A stretch of 64,000 bases of DNA from Luidia sarsii (taxonomy: Eukaryota > Echinodermata > Asteroidea > Paxillosida > Luidiidae), in contig OX465111.1 of assembly GCA_949987565.1 (NCBI GenBank), positions 372,001 through 436,000 on the forward strand, read 5' to 3'. The position numbers and the translations under genes were made by a program. Below are positions 58,301 to 63,145 of the stretch, in pieces; position 1 is the stretch's first letter; each line of letters begins with the position of its first letter. Under the pieces are notes generated by a model. That model was given only the letters and a program-made list of their open reading frames with translations, made no database searches and had not been told where the DNA came from.

Positions 58301-60106
58301 ACGCCAGGGTTGCAGATGCCCTTCAGTTTTTAGGGTTTTAACAGATAAAAATGAGCAGTTTGAGATACCTGTTTGACTTAAAAAATAAATGAAAATTAAA
58401 TAATAAATAAGTAGGTGCACGATATGTTCCTGTAAACCAGTCATTATCAAAAGCAAACAAACCTTTTCCCAATTTACCGGTAGCTGCTATGAGCACAATG
58501 CCAATAATGTCAATGCCAAATTGCCTGCTGAAAAAAATACAATCAGCTTGGGTAGTATTTGAACGCACCCCAAGCAAGATTTTCTCCAATTATCACCCCA
58601 ATAAGCTAATGGTGTCTGGCAAATTGTCATTCTAATGAAATACAAATTGAATTTGTTGGGAAAATATCATTCAGATTATTATGAAATGGTCCATTTTTTT
58701 TCCCTGGGCCTGACACTAACATGAGAAGACTACGACCTTCTAGCCCTCATCATTGCCATCATCGCCAAATGTTTTCATTTCAAGGAAAGAAAAACAAGTG
58801 CAGCACCGCCCACATGTCCATTGTGTCTTGTAACCATAGCAACTGCAACAGCTGCATCTAATTGTTGTCATTTGGCCAACCCATCTGCCGCACTTCTGAG
58901 GTATGACTCACAGAACAACGTACAAATCATCACAAAGCTATGCAAAGCCAACCCCCCAAATAAGCATGAAATCAATGACGACTATGACCCACCCTAAATC
59001 TCTACCCCAAAAAAGGACGTTGAATCCCAAACGAATTAGCTTATAGATTGATACCGCCCACGTGTTTATGGAAATTCTGACTTTATGGAATTTTAAATGT
59101 CTGGTTCGTGTGAATAATAATTTGATGGAGACATATTATCCAAGCCTTATTCCAAGCTGTGGCAAACCAAAATCACTTGCCGGGGAATAAAATGTCTATT
59201 TTCTAGTAATTAAAATTCCCTCACTTGCCCTGAGAATGAATAAATGTATCAGGTATAGACAGACATGGTCAGAATGACCCCAGAAATTGAGAGGGATACC
59301 TATCAAAAGCTTATTATGGAAATTGAAACAAATAATTTAAGGAAATAAAACCCAGATGAATAGTTTCTTCTCCACCCTAGGGTTAATTAACTAGGTAGTT
59401 AATTAAAAAATATAAGCACTCCAACGATGTTCCACCACGAGCCTTATTATAGGCAACAAACCTACCACCAAATGTGATTAAGAAAATATTACACAATAAA
59501 TAGATCTATAGCATGTCATTCAATAGGCCTATCGTAAATGAAAACACATCTTTGTTAGTGTGATAAGACTTGAAGGTTTGCAAGGTGGAAATACTAAGTG
59601 GAAGGTTTGCGGTGACACCATGTAGCGTTTCTCTTTCAAGAAGGAGTGTGGCTCTGAAAAGAGACAGTAACTCATCAACGTACACTGATACACCGATGAT
59701 AGTTGGAATTCAGCAGTCTCCTGGTGACGGGCAGAGTACACACTACCCGAAACGTTGAGTTACCGGCTCTTTTGAGAGACACACTCCTCCTTGGAAGAGA
59801 AGTGCTACACGGTGTCACTGCAAACCTTTTACTTAGTTAGCGTGATTCTTTCCTTACCAAAGCACAAACTAGCTCAGGACTGCCACTGTAACCACAGGTT
59901 CCATTGGCCGGTTCTACCGTGGGCAAGATGTTCAGATTGTACAAGGCTTCTGGGAGACCTTTGCAAATCTGATACTCTGTGGTCCCGTTGACGTTTGTAC
60001 TCTCACACGCATTCTGCGCCGCAGTAAGCTGCAGCAGTGATGCACAGCAGGCTAACCACAGCAGCAGGCTGGCAAAACCCATCTTGGTCAATCCTATGGT
60101 ATCCAT
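36852..60106 (-). CDS. Laminin-like chain, complete coding region (24 exons)
   Basis: Secreted matrix protein of 1954 residues. Joining 59858-60106, 57518-58125, 57085-57248, 55641-55808, 54902-55078, 54032-54180, 53256-53407, 52021-52170, 50992-51326, 50530-50661, 49680-49823, 48821-49142, 47305-47559, 45780-46312, 45110-45286, 44182-44442, 43293-43436, 42445-42620, 41189-41411, 40391-40572, 39397-39666, 38815-39052, 37900-38078 and 36852-37328 gives one open frame; every intron is GT-AG. Domains: signal peptide 1-31, LN to about 285, LE repeats 286-545, LF 546-760, LE 761-970, L4 about 980-1225, LE to 1373, coiled coil 1380-1954. LF is a mark of beta chains and L4 of alpha/gamma chains; LG domains are absent. 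LN suggests network formation and the coiled coil suggests assembly with partners (family knowledge). Chain class cannot be assigned. Confidence 0.9.
37354..37600. mobile_element. Family A foldback element with telomeric insert
   Basis: Left end GATATACAAAAATGTTGCAA and arm GGGCCTGACGTTTCGATCCT. The right arm is its inverse ending CCACTAAATTTTAAA. Between the arms lies the CCCTAA tract plus TCACTCTGCTGGGAGTCACT. It sits in the last laminin intron. Confidence 0.85.
37446..37520. repeat. Interstitial telomeric tract (CCCTAA)n
   Basis: About 12 CCCTAA units, one with an extra C, inside the family A element. G-rich strand is the minus strand. Confidence 0.95.
37900..38078 (-). CDS. Laminin-like exon 24: coiled coil
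   Basis: Residues 1737-1796, AAQASADAALLQEPEIQTQS through HNDASLAHQIAQGEQE. Donor GAG/GTCAGT. The next intron contains the telomeric tract. Confidence 0.8.
38160..38814 (+). mobile_element. tRNA-derived SINE with 75-bp tandem expansion (second locus)
   Basis: Full head with inverted repeat GACTGGGAACTTTTGAAAAA, then GGAGATATACGGCAGTTAAT, five or six 75-bp units, and a final tRNA part with ACGTTAA loop and GGTTCAAGTCCTGG. It ends exactly at the laminin exon 23 donor. Confidence 0.85.
38815..39052 (-). CDS. Laminin-like exon 23: coiled coil
   Basis: Residues 1658-1737, with ESLITAANLTLEDVSARYER and AAQAVTSSEATFTAAQDTLR. Ala-rich helix. A tRNA-derived SINE with its tandem array abuts the donor at 38814. 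Confidence 0.82.
39397..39666 (-). CDS. Laminin-like exon 22: coiled coil
   Basis: Residues 1568-1657, 90 codons, phase 0 at both ends. TLGQQTEQVVSEVKQRAQLA and LLSSINQIGSMVQEAIGSSV are helical and amphipathic; no cysteine. A symmetric exon, so it could be skipped without a frameshift. Confidence 0.82.
39840..40300. mobile_element. Two nested family B copies
   Basis: GGTTTGCGGTGACACCATGT ends at 39846 and around 40040, with inverse partners ATGGTGTCACCACAAACCTT and inner CTCTGAAAAGAGC arms. Confidence 0.7.
40391..40572 (-). CDS. Laminin-like exon 21: coiled coil
   Basis: Residues 1507-1567, with ALQELNTNLTALQTQLTVLS and EVSQLTTVAQETVMTAEQAL. Leu/Val spacing fits heptads. Phase 0 out at GTG/GTGAGT. 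Confidence 0.82.
40600..41090 (+). mobile_element. 3' end of a non-LTR retrotransposon
   Basis: Plus strand reads a broken frame with LWNSLPTSCF-like and LFKRNVNRYLRSL-stop segments near 40855-40945, typical of LINE reverse-transcriptase C-termini. It is followed by CTCGAGTGGCCTTTTAAGGA and TTGGCGATCTTTCATAA. Truncated at the 5' end, not functional. Confidence 0.6.
41189..41411 (-). CDS. Laminin-like exon 20: coiled coil
   Basis: Residues 1433-1507. Amphipathic helix such as STMQQLLSSLSGAIKTGLET and VGQAKAAILDVELALVQAND. No cysteines. Phase 0 in, phase 1 out. Confidence 0.82.
41662..42369. repeat. 62-bp tandem array
   Basis: About 11 units of CCAACCCTTTGTCTACCCAC, ATCAGGTGACTGAATGCAAT, TGGTAGACAGGGTCATCACA in the laminin intron between exons 19 and 20. 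Confidence 0.92.
42445..42620 (-). CDS. Laminin-like exon 19: start of the coiled coil
   Basis: Residues 1374-1432. Starts ACDTCYDSISAEHSKLLL, the pair of cysteines that marks the start of the long arm in all laminin chains and usually disulphide-links the trimer. Then Gln/Asn/Ser-rich helix. Phase 0 out. Confidence 0.85.
42735..42865. mobile_element. Family A foldback, minimal perfect palindrome
   Basis: 42788-42863 is a perfect inverted repeat centred on CCTAGCAGG, with arms from ATCTTAAAATTTAGTGGGCC. Only the GATATACAAAAATG flank on the left remains outside it. Confidence 0.88.
43010..43200 (+). mobile_element. tRNA-derived SINE, degraded
   Basis: CCCTGGAGATATATAGTATT, GACAAAGACTAGTTGACCAT, A-box-like TAGCTCAGATGATGAGAGC and the GCCATTTTTCAATTTGTTCA tail, with point changes and a lost anticodon stem. 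Confidence 0.75.
43293..43436 (-). CDS. Laminin-like exon 18: last LE repeat
   Basis: Residues 1326-1374, CGCNMTGTGGVTQC, CPCIGNYGSMLCDSC, FNFFDYTRGC. The nidogen-binding NIDPNAV loop of laminin gamma1 is not present here or elsewhere in the chain. Confidence 0.88.
43575..43695. mobile_element. Family D element (copy 2)
   Basis: Same order as 23965-24090: CACCAAACTCATCGTAACTT, TCGCAAGACGATGAGTGATT, GATGGGTTATCCATCGTAAG. Confidence 0.7.
43783..44165. repeat. 28-bp tandem array of a family A arm
   Basis: About 14 head-to-tail copies of GATCCTAGCAGGACCTTTCT plus CAAAGGCA, starting where a normal family A left arm begins (GGGCCTGATATTTC at 43769) and ending 16 bases before the laminin exon 17 donor. 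Confidence 0.95.
44182..44442 (-). CDS. Laminin-like exon 17: end of split LE and LE repeat 11
   Basis: Residues 1239-1326, SCEQCKEGTYRQL, then CQCNGRATACDPVTGIC and GTVGDYCESC. Contains an extra NVQEPLCDSC segment that lengthens the repeat. The donor lies 16 bases from a tandem array of foldback-arm sequence. Acceptor is the rather weak ACTGAAG/GC. Confidence 0.85.
44590..45020 (+). mobile_element. 3' end of a non-LTR retrotransposon (second copy)
   Basis: Frame RTKRYQNSFFPRSASLWNSL at about 44632-44691, then YDLDIF, then the shared tail GAGTGGCTTTTCAGCCTTGT and TTGGGCGATCTTGCATAAAA. An unrelated repeat (GGTGGCGACGTTTCGGTTGC) interrupts it near 44830. Confidence 0.65.
45110..45286 (-). CDS. 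Laminin-like exon 16: end of L4, second half of split LE
   Basis: Residues 1180-1239, DVLSDIVSIRIQASFG through VEQCSCDLSSNTRG. L4 domains end in a V-I-I-A-- strand and then V--C-C as the split LE resumes. Confidence 0.88.
45780..46312 (-). CDS. Laminin-like exon 15: Thr/Pro insert and L4 domain
   Basis: Residues 1002-1180. Opens with a Ser/Thr/Pro-rich stretch of about 30 residues (TTPSPSGPSTTQVPTDVAPT) unlike normal L4. Then L4: YVYLLAPRLYLGRHLELYGQ, LSYTMRL, FLLLTGG and FRAVFYEANWRVVG. The LG--L--YGQ-LS pattern is diagnostic of laminin IV type A. Confidence 0.88.
46440..46975. mobile_element. Family B element whose end is tandemly amplified
   Basis: About 13 copies of a 28-29-bp unit (AAGTGGAAGGTTTGCATGGT, GGAAATACT) at 46450-46810 lead into GGTTTGCGGTGACACCATGT. 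The element then continues to a normal inverted right end at 46975. Confidence 0.9.
47305..47559 (-). CDS. Laminin-like exon 14: LE repeat 9 and split LE before L4
   Basis: Residues 917-1002. LE 9 is CECNAAGSTGSSC...CSQCRPGYFNL. It is followed by SCFCHGHSGTC, the classic half-LE (CFC-GHS--C) that precedes an L4 domain, then ISATIVVDF. Confidence 0.9.
48125..48795. mobile_element. Giant family A foldback with 304-bp arms
   Basis: 48178-48790 is an inverted repeat without gaps, centred at 48484 with a 5-base loop. Mirror positions sum to 96968 at both the ends and the centre, and one mismatch (GGGAATAG versus GGGATTAG) was seen. Outer sequence is the usual family A GATATACAAAAATG end. Confidence 0.93.
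48821..49142 (-). CDS. Laminin-like exon 13: LE repeats 7 and 8
   Basis: Residues 810-917. Repeat 7 is CNCDVIGSHSLAC...CPCKSN, with an insert (APYGQLTDEGNTGG) before RQCRGC. Repeat 8 is CNCNLQGSLTLQC...CLCKDTVAGRQCNEC. The insert lengthens one LE loop by about ten residues. Confidence 0.9.
49380..49575 (-). mobile_element. tRNA-derived SINE
   Basis: Plus-strand view: GGACTTGAACCCAAGACCTC (B box inverted), TGCATACCAGCGCTCTTACC, ATCTGAGCTATCCAGCCCTT (A box inverted). Located in the laminin intron between exons 12 and 13. Confidence 0.8.
49680..49823 (-). CDS. Laminin-like exon 12: LE repeat 6
   Basis: Residues 762-810, DCDCDPVGSLSPTC, CECKIGIGGSRCDRC, LPGFYDFKADGC. A clean LE repeat with the C-CDP-GS signature that follows LF or L4 domains. 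Confidence 0.9.
49933..50445. repeat. About 28-bp tandem array
   Basis: Roughly 18 variants of GGGTTGCTAGGCAAGGGTCG and CTATGGAT, with CATGGATT and AAAGGATT subtypes alternating. Confidence 0.88.
50530..50661 (-). CDS. Laminin-like exon 11: end of LF domain
   Basis: Residues 718-762, DVTTQQEYKACLSSMT and VNQCRDFMFAVSAES, leading into the next LE cysteine. Beta LF domains also end with two spaced cysteines and an FS-SA segment before the next LE. Confidence 0.82.
50755..50925 (-). mobile_element. tRNA-derived SINE
   Basis: GGGATTTGAACCTTAGACCT (B box inverted), ATTAACGTACCAGTGG (Asn-type anticodon arm), CTGAGCTATCCAGCCCTTAG, then the TAGTCAACTAGTCTTTGCCG head. Confidence 0.8.
50992..51326 (-). 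CDS. Laminin-like exon 10: LF domain, core
   Basis: Residues 606-718. Contains FVLTLPPGM, RRCSYDFTLTLND and IEIDSLVVMPTASSFSIF. The IDSLVVMP motif followed by S-IF corresponds to the IDSLVLMP...LDIF segment of laminin beta LF domains, the best evidence for LF here. Confidence 0.85.
52021..52170 (-). CDS. Laminin-like exon 9: LF domain, first part
   Basis: Residues 556-606, SYDAWEAESECITTS through QMCYPGNQVVFRGVIAAT. The Y-AWEAE stretch parallels the Y-YEAE start of beta-chain LF domains. Phase 1-base start after GTAG, donor CT/GTGAGT. Confidence 0.8.
52251..52383. repeat. 12-bp array with TGACCT
   Basis: About 11 units of AACATGACCTTCA / ATGTGACCTATA. Each contains TGACCT, the inverse of AGGTCA. 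Confidence 0.88.
52506..53108. repeat. CCAAT pentanucleotide satellite
   Basis: About 120 pentamers, CCAAT mixed with CCCAT and CCTAT, in the laminin intron between exons 8 and 9. It creates long false frames (NPIQSNPIPSHPIQ and, on the minus strand, GWDWIGLDG). Confidence 0.95.
53256..53407 (-). CDS. Laminin-like exon 8: LE repeat 5, entry to LF
   Basis: Residues 506-556, DCLPCDCDLGGSTSTIC, CPCRGNITDRRC, then ALTDQGFYFNFLDSN. A shortened LE running into a GFYF-LD stretch is how laminin beta chains pass from the fifth LE repeat into the LF domain. Confidence 0.88.
53440..53850. mobile_element. SINE with inverted-repeat head
   Basis: 53455-53590 and 53600-53735 are inverted copies (GTGGATGCAGCTTTTTCAAT versus ATTGAAAAAGCTGCATCCAC), followed by GGAGATATACGGCAGTTAAT and a lost tRNA part. 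Confidence 0.8.
54032..54180 (-). CDS. Laminin-like exon 7: LE repeat 4
   Basis: Residues 456-505, ECNCDLLGTVNASNVC through CPCKPNTDTRTCSQC and KDGYYGFPTDENQ. The last cysteine of the repeat is supplied by the next exon. Phase 0 out at CAG/GTACGC. Confidence 0.88.
54902..55078 (-). CDS. Laminin-like exon 6: LE repeat 3
   Basis: Residues 397-456, starting ECICEPLGTVENSTCS, with CTCRSNTEGRACDTC and DQYYGLL. One complete LE repeat with an N-glycosylation sequon (NST). Confidence 0.88.
55641..55808 (-). CDS. Laminin-like exon 5: LE repeat 2
   Basis: Residues 341-397, starting CDCNDHADSCTYN and containing CDYCRDYTSGASCEIC. Eight-cysteine LE pattern. Acceptor TTTTCAG/AA, donor ATCG/GTGAGT, phase 1 out. 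Confidence 0.88.
55894..57070. repeat. 1.2-kb polypurine (GGA/GAA) tract
   Basis: Almost pure GGAAGA and GGAGGAAGA on plus, hence polypyrimidine in the laminin transcript. It makes up about 92% of the intron between exons 4 and 5. Long frames in it (poly KRR, LFL, LPP) are artefacts. Confidence 0.96.
57085..57248 (-). CDS. Laminin-like exon 4: LE repeat 1
   Basis: Residues 286-341, one laminin EGF-like repeat beginning CNCNLHGEFC with CQCYHNTMGRSCEYC in its middle. Follows LN directly, as in laminins and netrins. Its downstream intron is almost entirely polypyrimidine in the transcript. Confidence 0.9.
57518..58125 (-). CDS. Laminin-like exon 3: LN domain body
   Basis: Residues 84-286. LN hallmarks are clear: CTLCNASDP, NPTWWQS, SSRPRSMVLEKSSDFG, TWQPYQYYADDC and YYYYGITNIEMFLV. 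The WWQS and DFG-TW-PYQYYA stretches resemble laminin beta, gamma and netrin LN domains. LN is the domain through which laminins polymerise. Several Asn-X-Thr/Ser sequons. Phase 0 in, phase 2 out. Confidence 0.9.
58126..59857 (-). other. Laminin intron between exons 2 and 3
   Basis: No coding signal. Holds a 33-bp duplication (GTGACTGCGAGTGAGC at 58229 and 58263) and a family B foldback (59565-59835) directly beside exon 2. The middle is A/T-rich and unremarkable. Confidence 0.6.
59565..59835. mobile_element. Family B foldback element, complete
   Basis: Ends AAGTGGAAGGTTTGCGGTGA and GTGTCACTGCAAACCTTTTA. Inner arms GTGTGGCTCTGAAAAGAGAC and GGCTCTTTTGAGAGACACAC. GAAACGTTGAGTTACCGG inside. A good reference copy. 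Confidence 0.85.
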
Positions 60107-60118
60107 GGTGACGGAAGG
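59858..60118 (-). CDS. Laminin-like exon 2: start codon, signal peptide, start of LN
   Basis: Acceptor at 60119, then an ideal start context, CACCATGG, with the ATG at 60104-60106 (coding 59858-60106). Residues 1-31 form a signal peptide with core LLLWLACCASLLQL and likely cleavage after TAAQ. The rest begins the LN domain (ANGTCGYSGSPELVCAL). Donor TTTG/GTAAGG, phase 0. Confidence 0.85.
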
Positions 60119-60724
60119 CTGTAATTTTGGTGACTCACTGAGTCAGTAATTGGTGTGGATGCTTAGTAAATAGTGTCTGCAAGGTTACTGATCATGAGTT
60201 GGTTGTGAGTGAGTGAGATCACAATGCCGACTCATTTCAGATGAAGCACTTCTCAAAGTCACTTGCTGAAATAGTCTTGTGCGTAGAAGGTGAAACACCT
60301 CGTTAAAACCCTACATCAGAGGAAATCCTCAAATCTGGAAGTAAATAAACCAAAAAGATCAAATCATTCACCAATAAATGGTTACAATCTTTCAAAAGGT
60401 GGAAATGTGTCAATCTCTTAAAGTTACGCTTGTCAACAAATGTTCAAACAAGTTCAACAAGCTCTTAGTAGTTCTTCAGCATTTCTTACTGGTATTCTTC
60501 TGACCTGTAAAATATAAGCTCAAACGTTTGTGTATCATTTCTTTCAAAGCTTTCTTATCACTGCAGAGTACAGTAGTTACTGTAGTTCACTTACTCGATA
60601 TCAATTATCATAGAAAAGGGTAAATTCACATCGAAGCAGCATCATCTTTTTCTATAAGTATAAGGCAAACCTTTCTTCATGGCAACAATAAAACAAAATG
60701 ATTAGTTAATACTCTGGAGTTTTA

Positions 60725-60900
60725 TATGCAAAACTGTTGCAAACTGCTTACTGCCTAAAATTAATGACTGAAATGCAAATATGAATACTAGGAGGGCCTG
60801 ACATTTCATTCGTAGAACTTTCTGAAACTAGAATCAGAGAGAAGGGACCTGCTGCTAGATTCAAAACATCAGTCCCTCCTACTTTTTGGTTCTAGCATTT
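60725..60900. mobile_element. Family A foldback, diverged
   Basis: TATGCAAAACTGTTGCAAAC, AGGAGGGCCTGACATTTCAT, GGGACCTGCTGCTAGATTCA. Lies in the laminin first intron. Confidence 0.7.
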
Positions 60901-61294
60901 CATTCAACTTTCAAGTGACATTTCTAATGCAGTTTCGCCTCGGTTGGGGACAAAAATGAGCTCCGACAAGCCATGGAGGAATGCTCCATGCTTCCGGCAA
61001 TCATGCCACAGTCTATAGCCTATGCACCTGTCTCTGGCTAGCTATAATTGATTGGCTAGCCTATGGCTGGCTCCATGCACCTGTTACTGCGTGCAGTTAC
61101 TCATGCGTGACATATCCAAGGCTAACTGGCAACCACGTAGCTATAGACGCTACCCTGTATACATCCCACACAAAATATGCCAAATCTACCATCTCATTTA
61201 CACCCTTTTTTGTCTGCTAAAACAACAACCCCTTGCCGTAAAACGTCACTAGCCAGACTGAAAAATCCTACAGGATGGTAGATGTTCCACTCAC

Positions 61295-61430
61295 CTCTTG
61301 TTCGATGGAGTTTATATTCACTTTTGCGGCTCGTTTCTGCTCCGACTTTCTGCCATTTCGAGCTAGCAAACCACTGACGGGTGCAGGGAAAGTGAATGGA
61401 CTTCCCCCGTTCGCTCGGCTACTGGTTTCG
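61295..61430 (-). other. Probable non-coding first exon of the laminin-like gene
   Basis: On the minus strand a strong donor (CAAGAG followed by GTGAGTGG) ends an exon at 61295. A matching acceptor (AAAATTACAG) lies at 60119, 12 bases before the laminin start codon. A CCAAT box sits at 61446-61450, so a transcription start around 61350-61430 is likely. The 5' edge given here is a guess. Confidence 0.5.
61318..61356 (-). other. Upstream ORF of 12 codons in the putative laminin 5' exon
   Basis: An ATG at 61356 with G at -3 and G at +4 opens a short frame, MAESRSRNEPQK, closed by TGA at 61318-61320. It lies wholly inside the putative 5' untranslated exon and could reduce translation of the main frame if the transcript starts upstream of it. 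Confidence 0.35.
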
Positions 61431-61445
61431 AAAGCTCGACCTCCT

Positions 61446-61450
61446 ATTGG
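61446..61450 (-). promoter_or_regulatory. CCAAT box upstream of the laminin-like gene
   Basis: ACCAATAG on the minus strand, about 150 bases before the donor of the putative non-coding exon. The surrounding 61300-61450 is more GC-rich than nearby repeats. Position and orientation suit a promoter; nothing else confirms it. Confidence 0.35.
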
Positions 61451-61989
61451 TCAATGGAGAACTTCATATGAATATTCAGTAGGAGTGGTCTGCTGGCTGA
61501 GCTCGTGGGAGTAGGGAGAATTTCACGTTTAAGACTTTGCACGCAATTGTACGCAGCACGCACAAAATCAATGATAAGGAATCGCTCGAATTGAATAGAA
61601 ATGAATTGATAATTCAGTTCACAAAACGCCCAGTGATTAGTCATGGACATATTCTCATCCATTATTTATTCATCATGAGACCTTTCTCTTCTTTTTTACT
61701 GTCAATACCGATAAAGGGCGGGGCTTGTGAGCTGGTTTTTTTAACCTTTGGGATTTTGTAAGGAGGCTTTAAAATGTCATTTTTGCTGAAAAAATTAAGT
61801 CAATGTAAAATCAATATCGTGTCAACTTGTATATATTATTTACTACCTTGCTAATAAATCAACATAATAAGTTAAAATTGTCTTCATTTGTCGCCATGAT
61901 AGGGTTGTTATGTCGAATTGATCAAATAGATTATTTGTCACACCATTCAAAAGGTGACACTTTAATGCTTCCGTATTATATCAAATAAA

Positions 61990-62700
61990 CATTGAAAACT
62001 GAATGAAAGCAGGGGTGTGATCCCTGGAGATATACGGCAGTTAATGGTTGAATTGCTTCTGACTGGCGCCCCCAGCCCAGGAAAGACTAGTTGATTATTT
62101 GGGAAGGCCACCATCTAAGGGCTGGATAGCTCAGATGGAAGAGCGCTGGTGTGCCAAAGACTAGTTGACTATTAGGGAAGGCCACCATCTAAGGGCTGGT
62201 TTGCTCAGATGGTAAGAGCGCTGGTGTGCCAAAGACTAGTTGATTATTTGGGAAGGCCACCATCTAAGGGCTGGATAGCTCAGATGGAAGAGCGCTGGTG
62301 TGCCAAAGACTAGTTGATTATTTGGCAAGGCCACCATCTAAGGGCTGGATAGCTCAGATGGTAAGAGCACTCGTGTGCCAAAGACTAGTTGACTATTAGG
62401 GAAGGCCACCATCTAAGGGCTGGATAGCTCAGATGGAAGAGCGCTGGTGTGCCAAAGACTAGTTGACTATTTGGCAAGGCCACCATCTAAGGGCTGGATA
62501 GCTCAGATGGTAAGAGCGCTGGTGTGCCAAAGACTAGTTGACTATTAGGGAAGGCCGCCATCTAAGGGCTGGTTGGCTCAGATGCACGCAAAACCGGAGG
62601 TCTCGGGTTCAAGTCCTGGTCTAGTCCAAATTTCTTTGCCAATTTTTCAAATTGTTTTCAAAAAGTTCCCAGTCAGTTTTTCCTTGGTTTGTTTGAAATA
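61990..62700 (+). mobile_element. tRNA-derived SINE with 75-bp tandem expansion (third locus)
   Basis: GATCCCTGGAGATATACGGC head, seven units of the 75-bp repeat, then a final partial tRNA with GGTTCAAGTCCTGG at 62608 and the TTTTTCAAATTGTTTTCAAA tail. Upstream of the laminin-like gene. Confidence 0.85.
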
Positions 62701-62950
62701 AACTTTATATACAGCTGAATGTGCTGTTGTGATCCCACATCGGGCTCTAGATTTTCTAGACTGCCACAGCTACCTTTCAATCCCTTTATACGCAGTCGCC
62801 TCTTGTCCCCATTCTGACAGGTCTATCACAAGACAAGAAAACAATTTCACAAAGATTTGTCTGTAGGGAAGTATTTATTTAGACTGTGTAATTGGAAGCT
62901 GTGTAATTGGAGCGAGTCAGTTGTAGACTGGATGCCAAGACATTTATCCA

Positions 62951-63145
62951 GGAGGTAAGCCATAGACTGGTTGCCAAGGGTATAGGAGACCCAGGAGGTT
63001 AGCCATAGACTGGTTGCCAAGGGTATAGGAGACCCAGGAGGTTAGCCATAGACTGGTTGCGAAGGCAATAGGAGACCCAGGAGATTAGCCATAGACTGGT
63101 TGCCAAGGCTTTAGGAGACCCAGGCGGCTATCCAGATTAGCCATA
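62951..63145. repeat. 43-bp tandem array
   Basis: Four to five units of GCCATAGACTGGTTGCCAAG, GGTATAGGAGACCCAGGAGG, TTA. Confidence 0.88.

Noticed and set aside
61275..61514. 79-residue plus-strand frame near the laminin promoter
   Set aside because: No domain; the region is better explained as minus-strand promoter and 5' exon.
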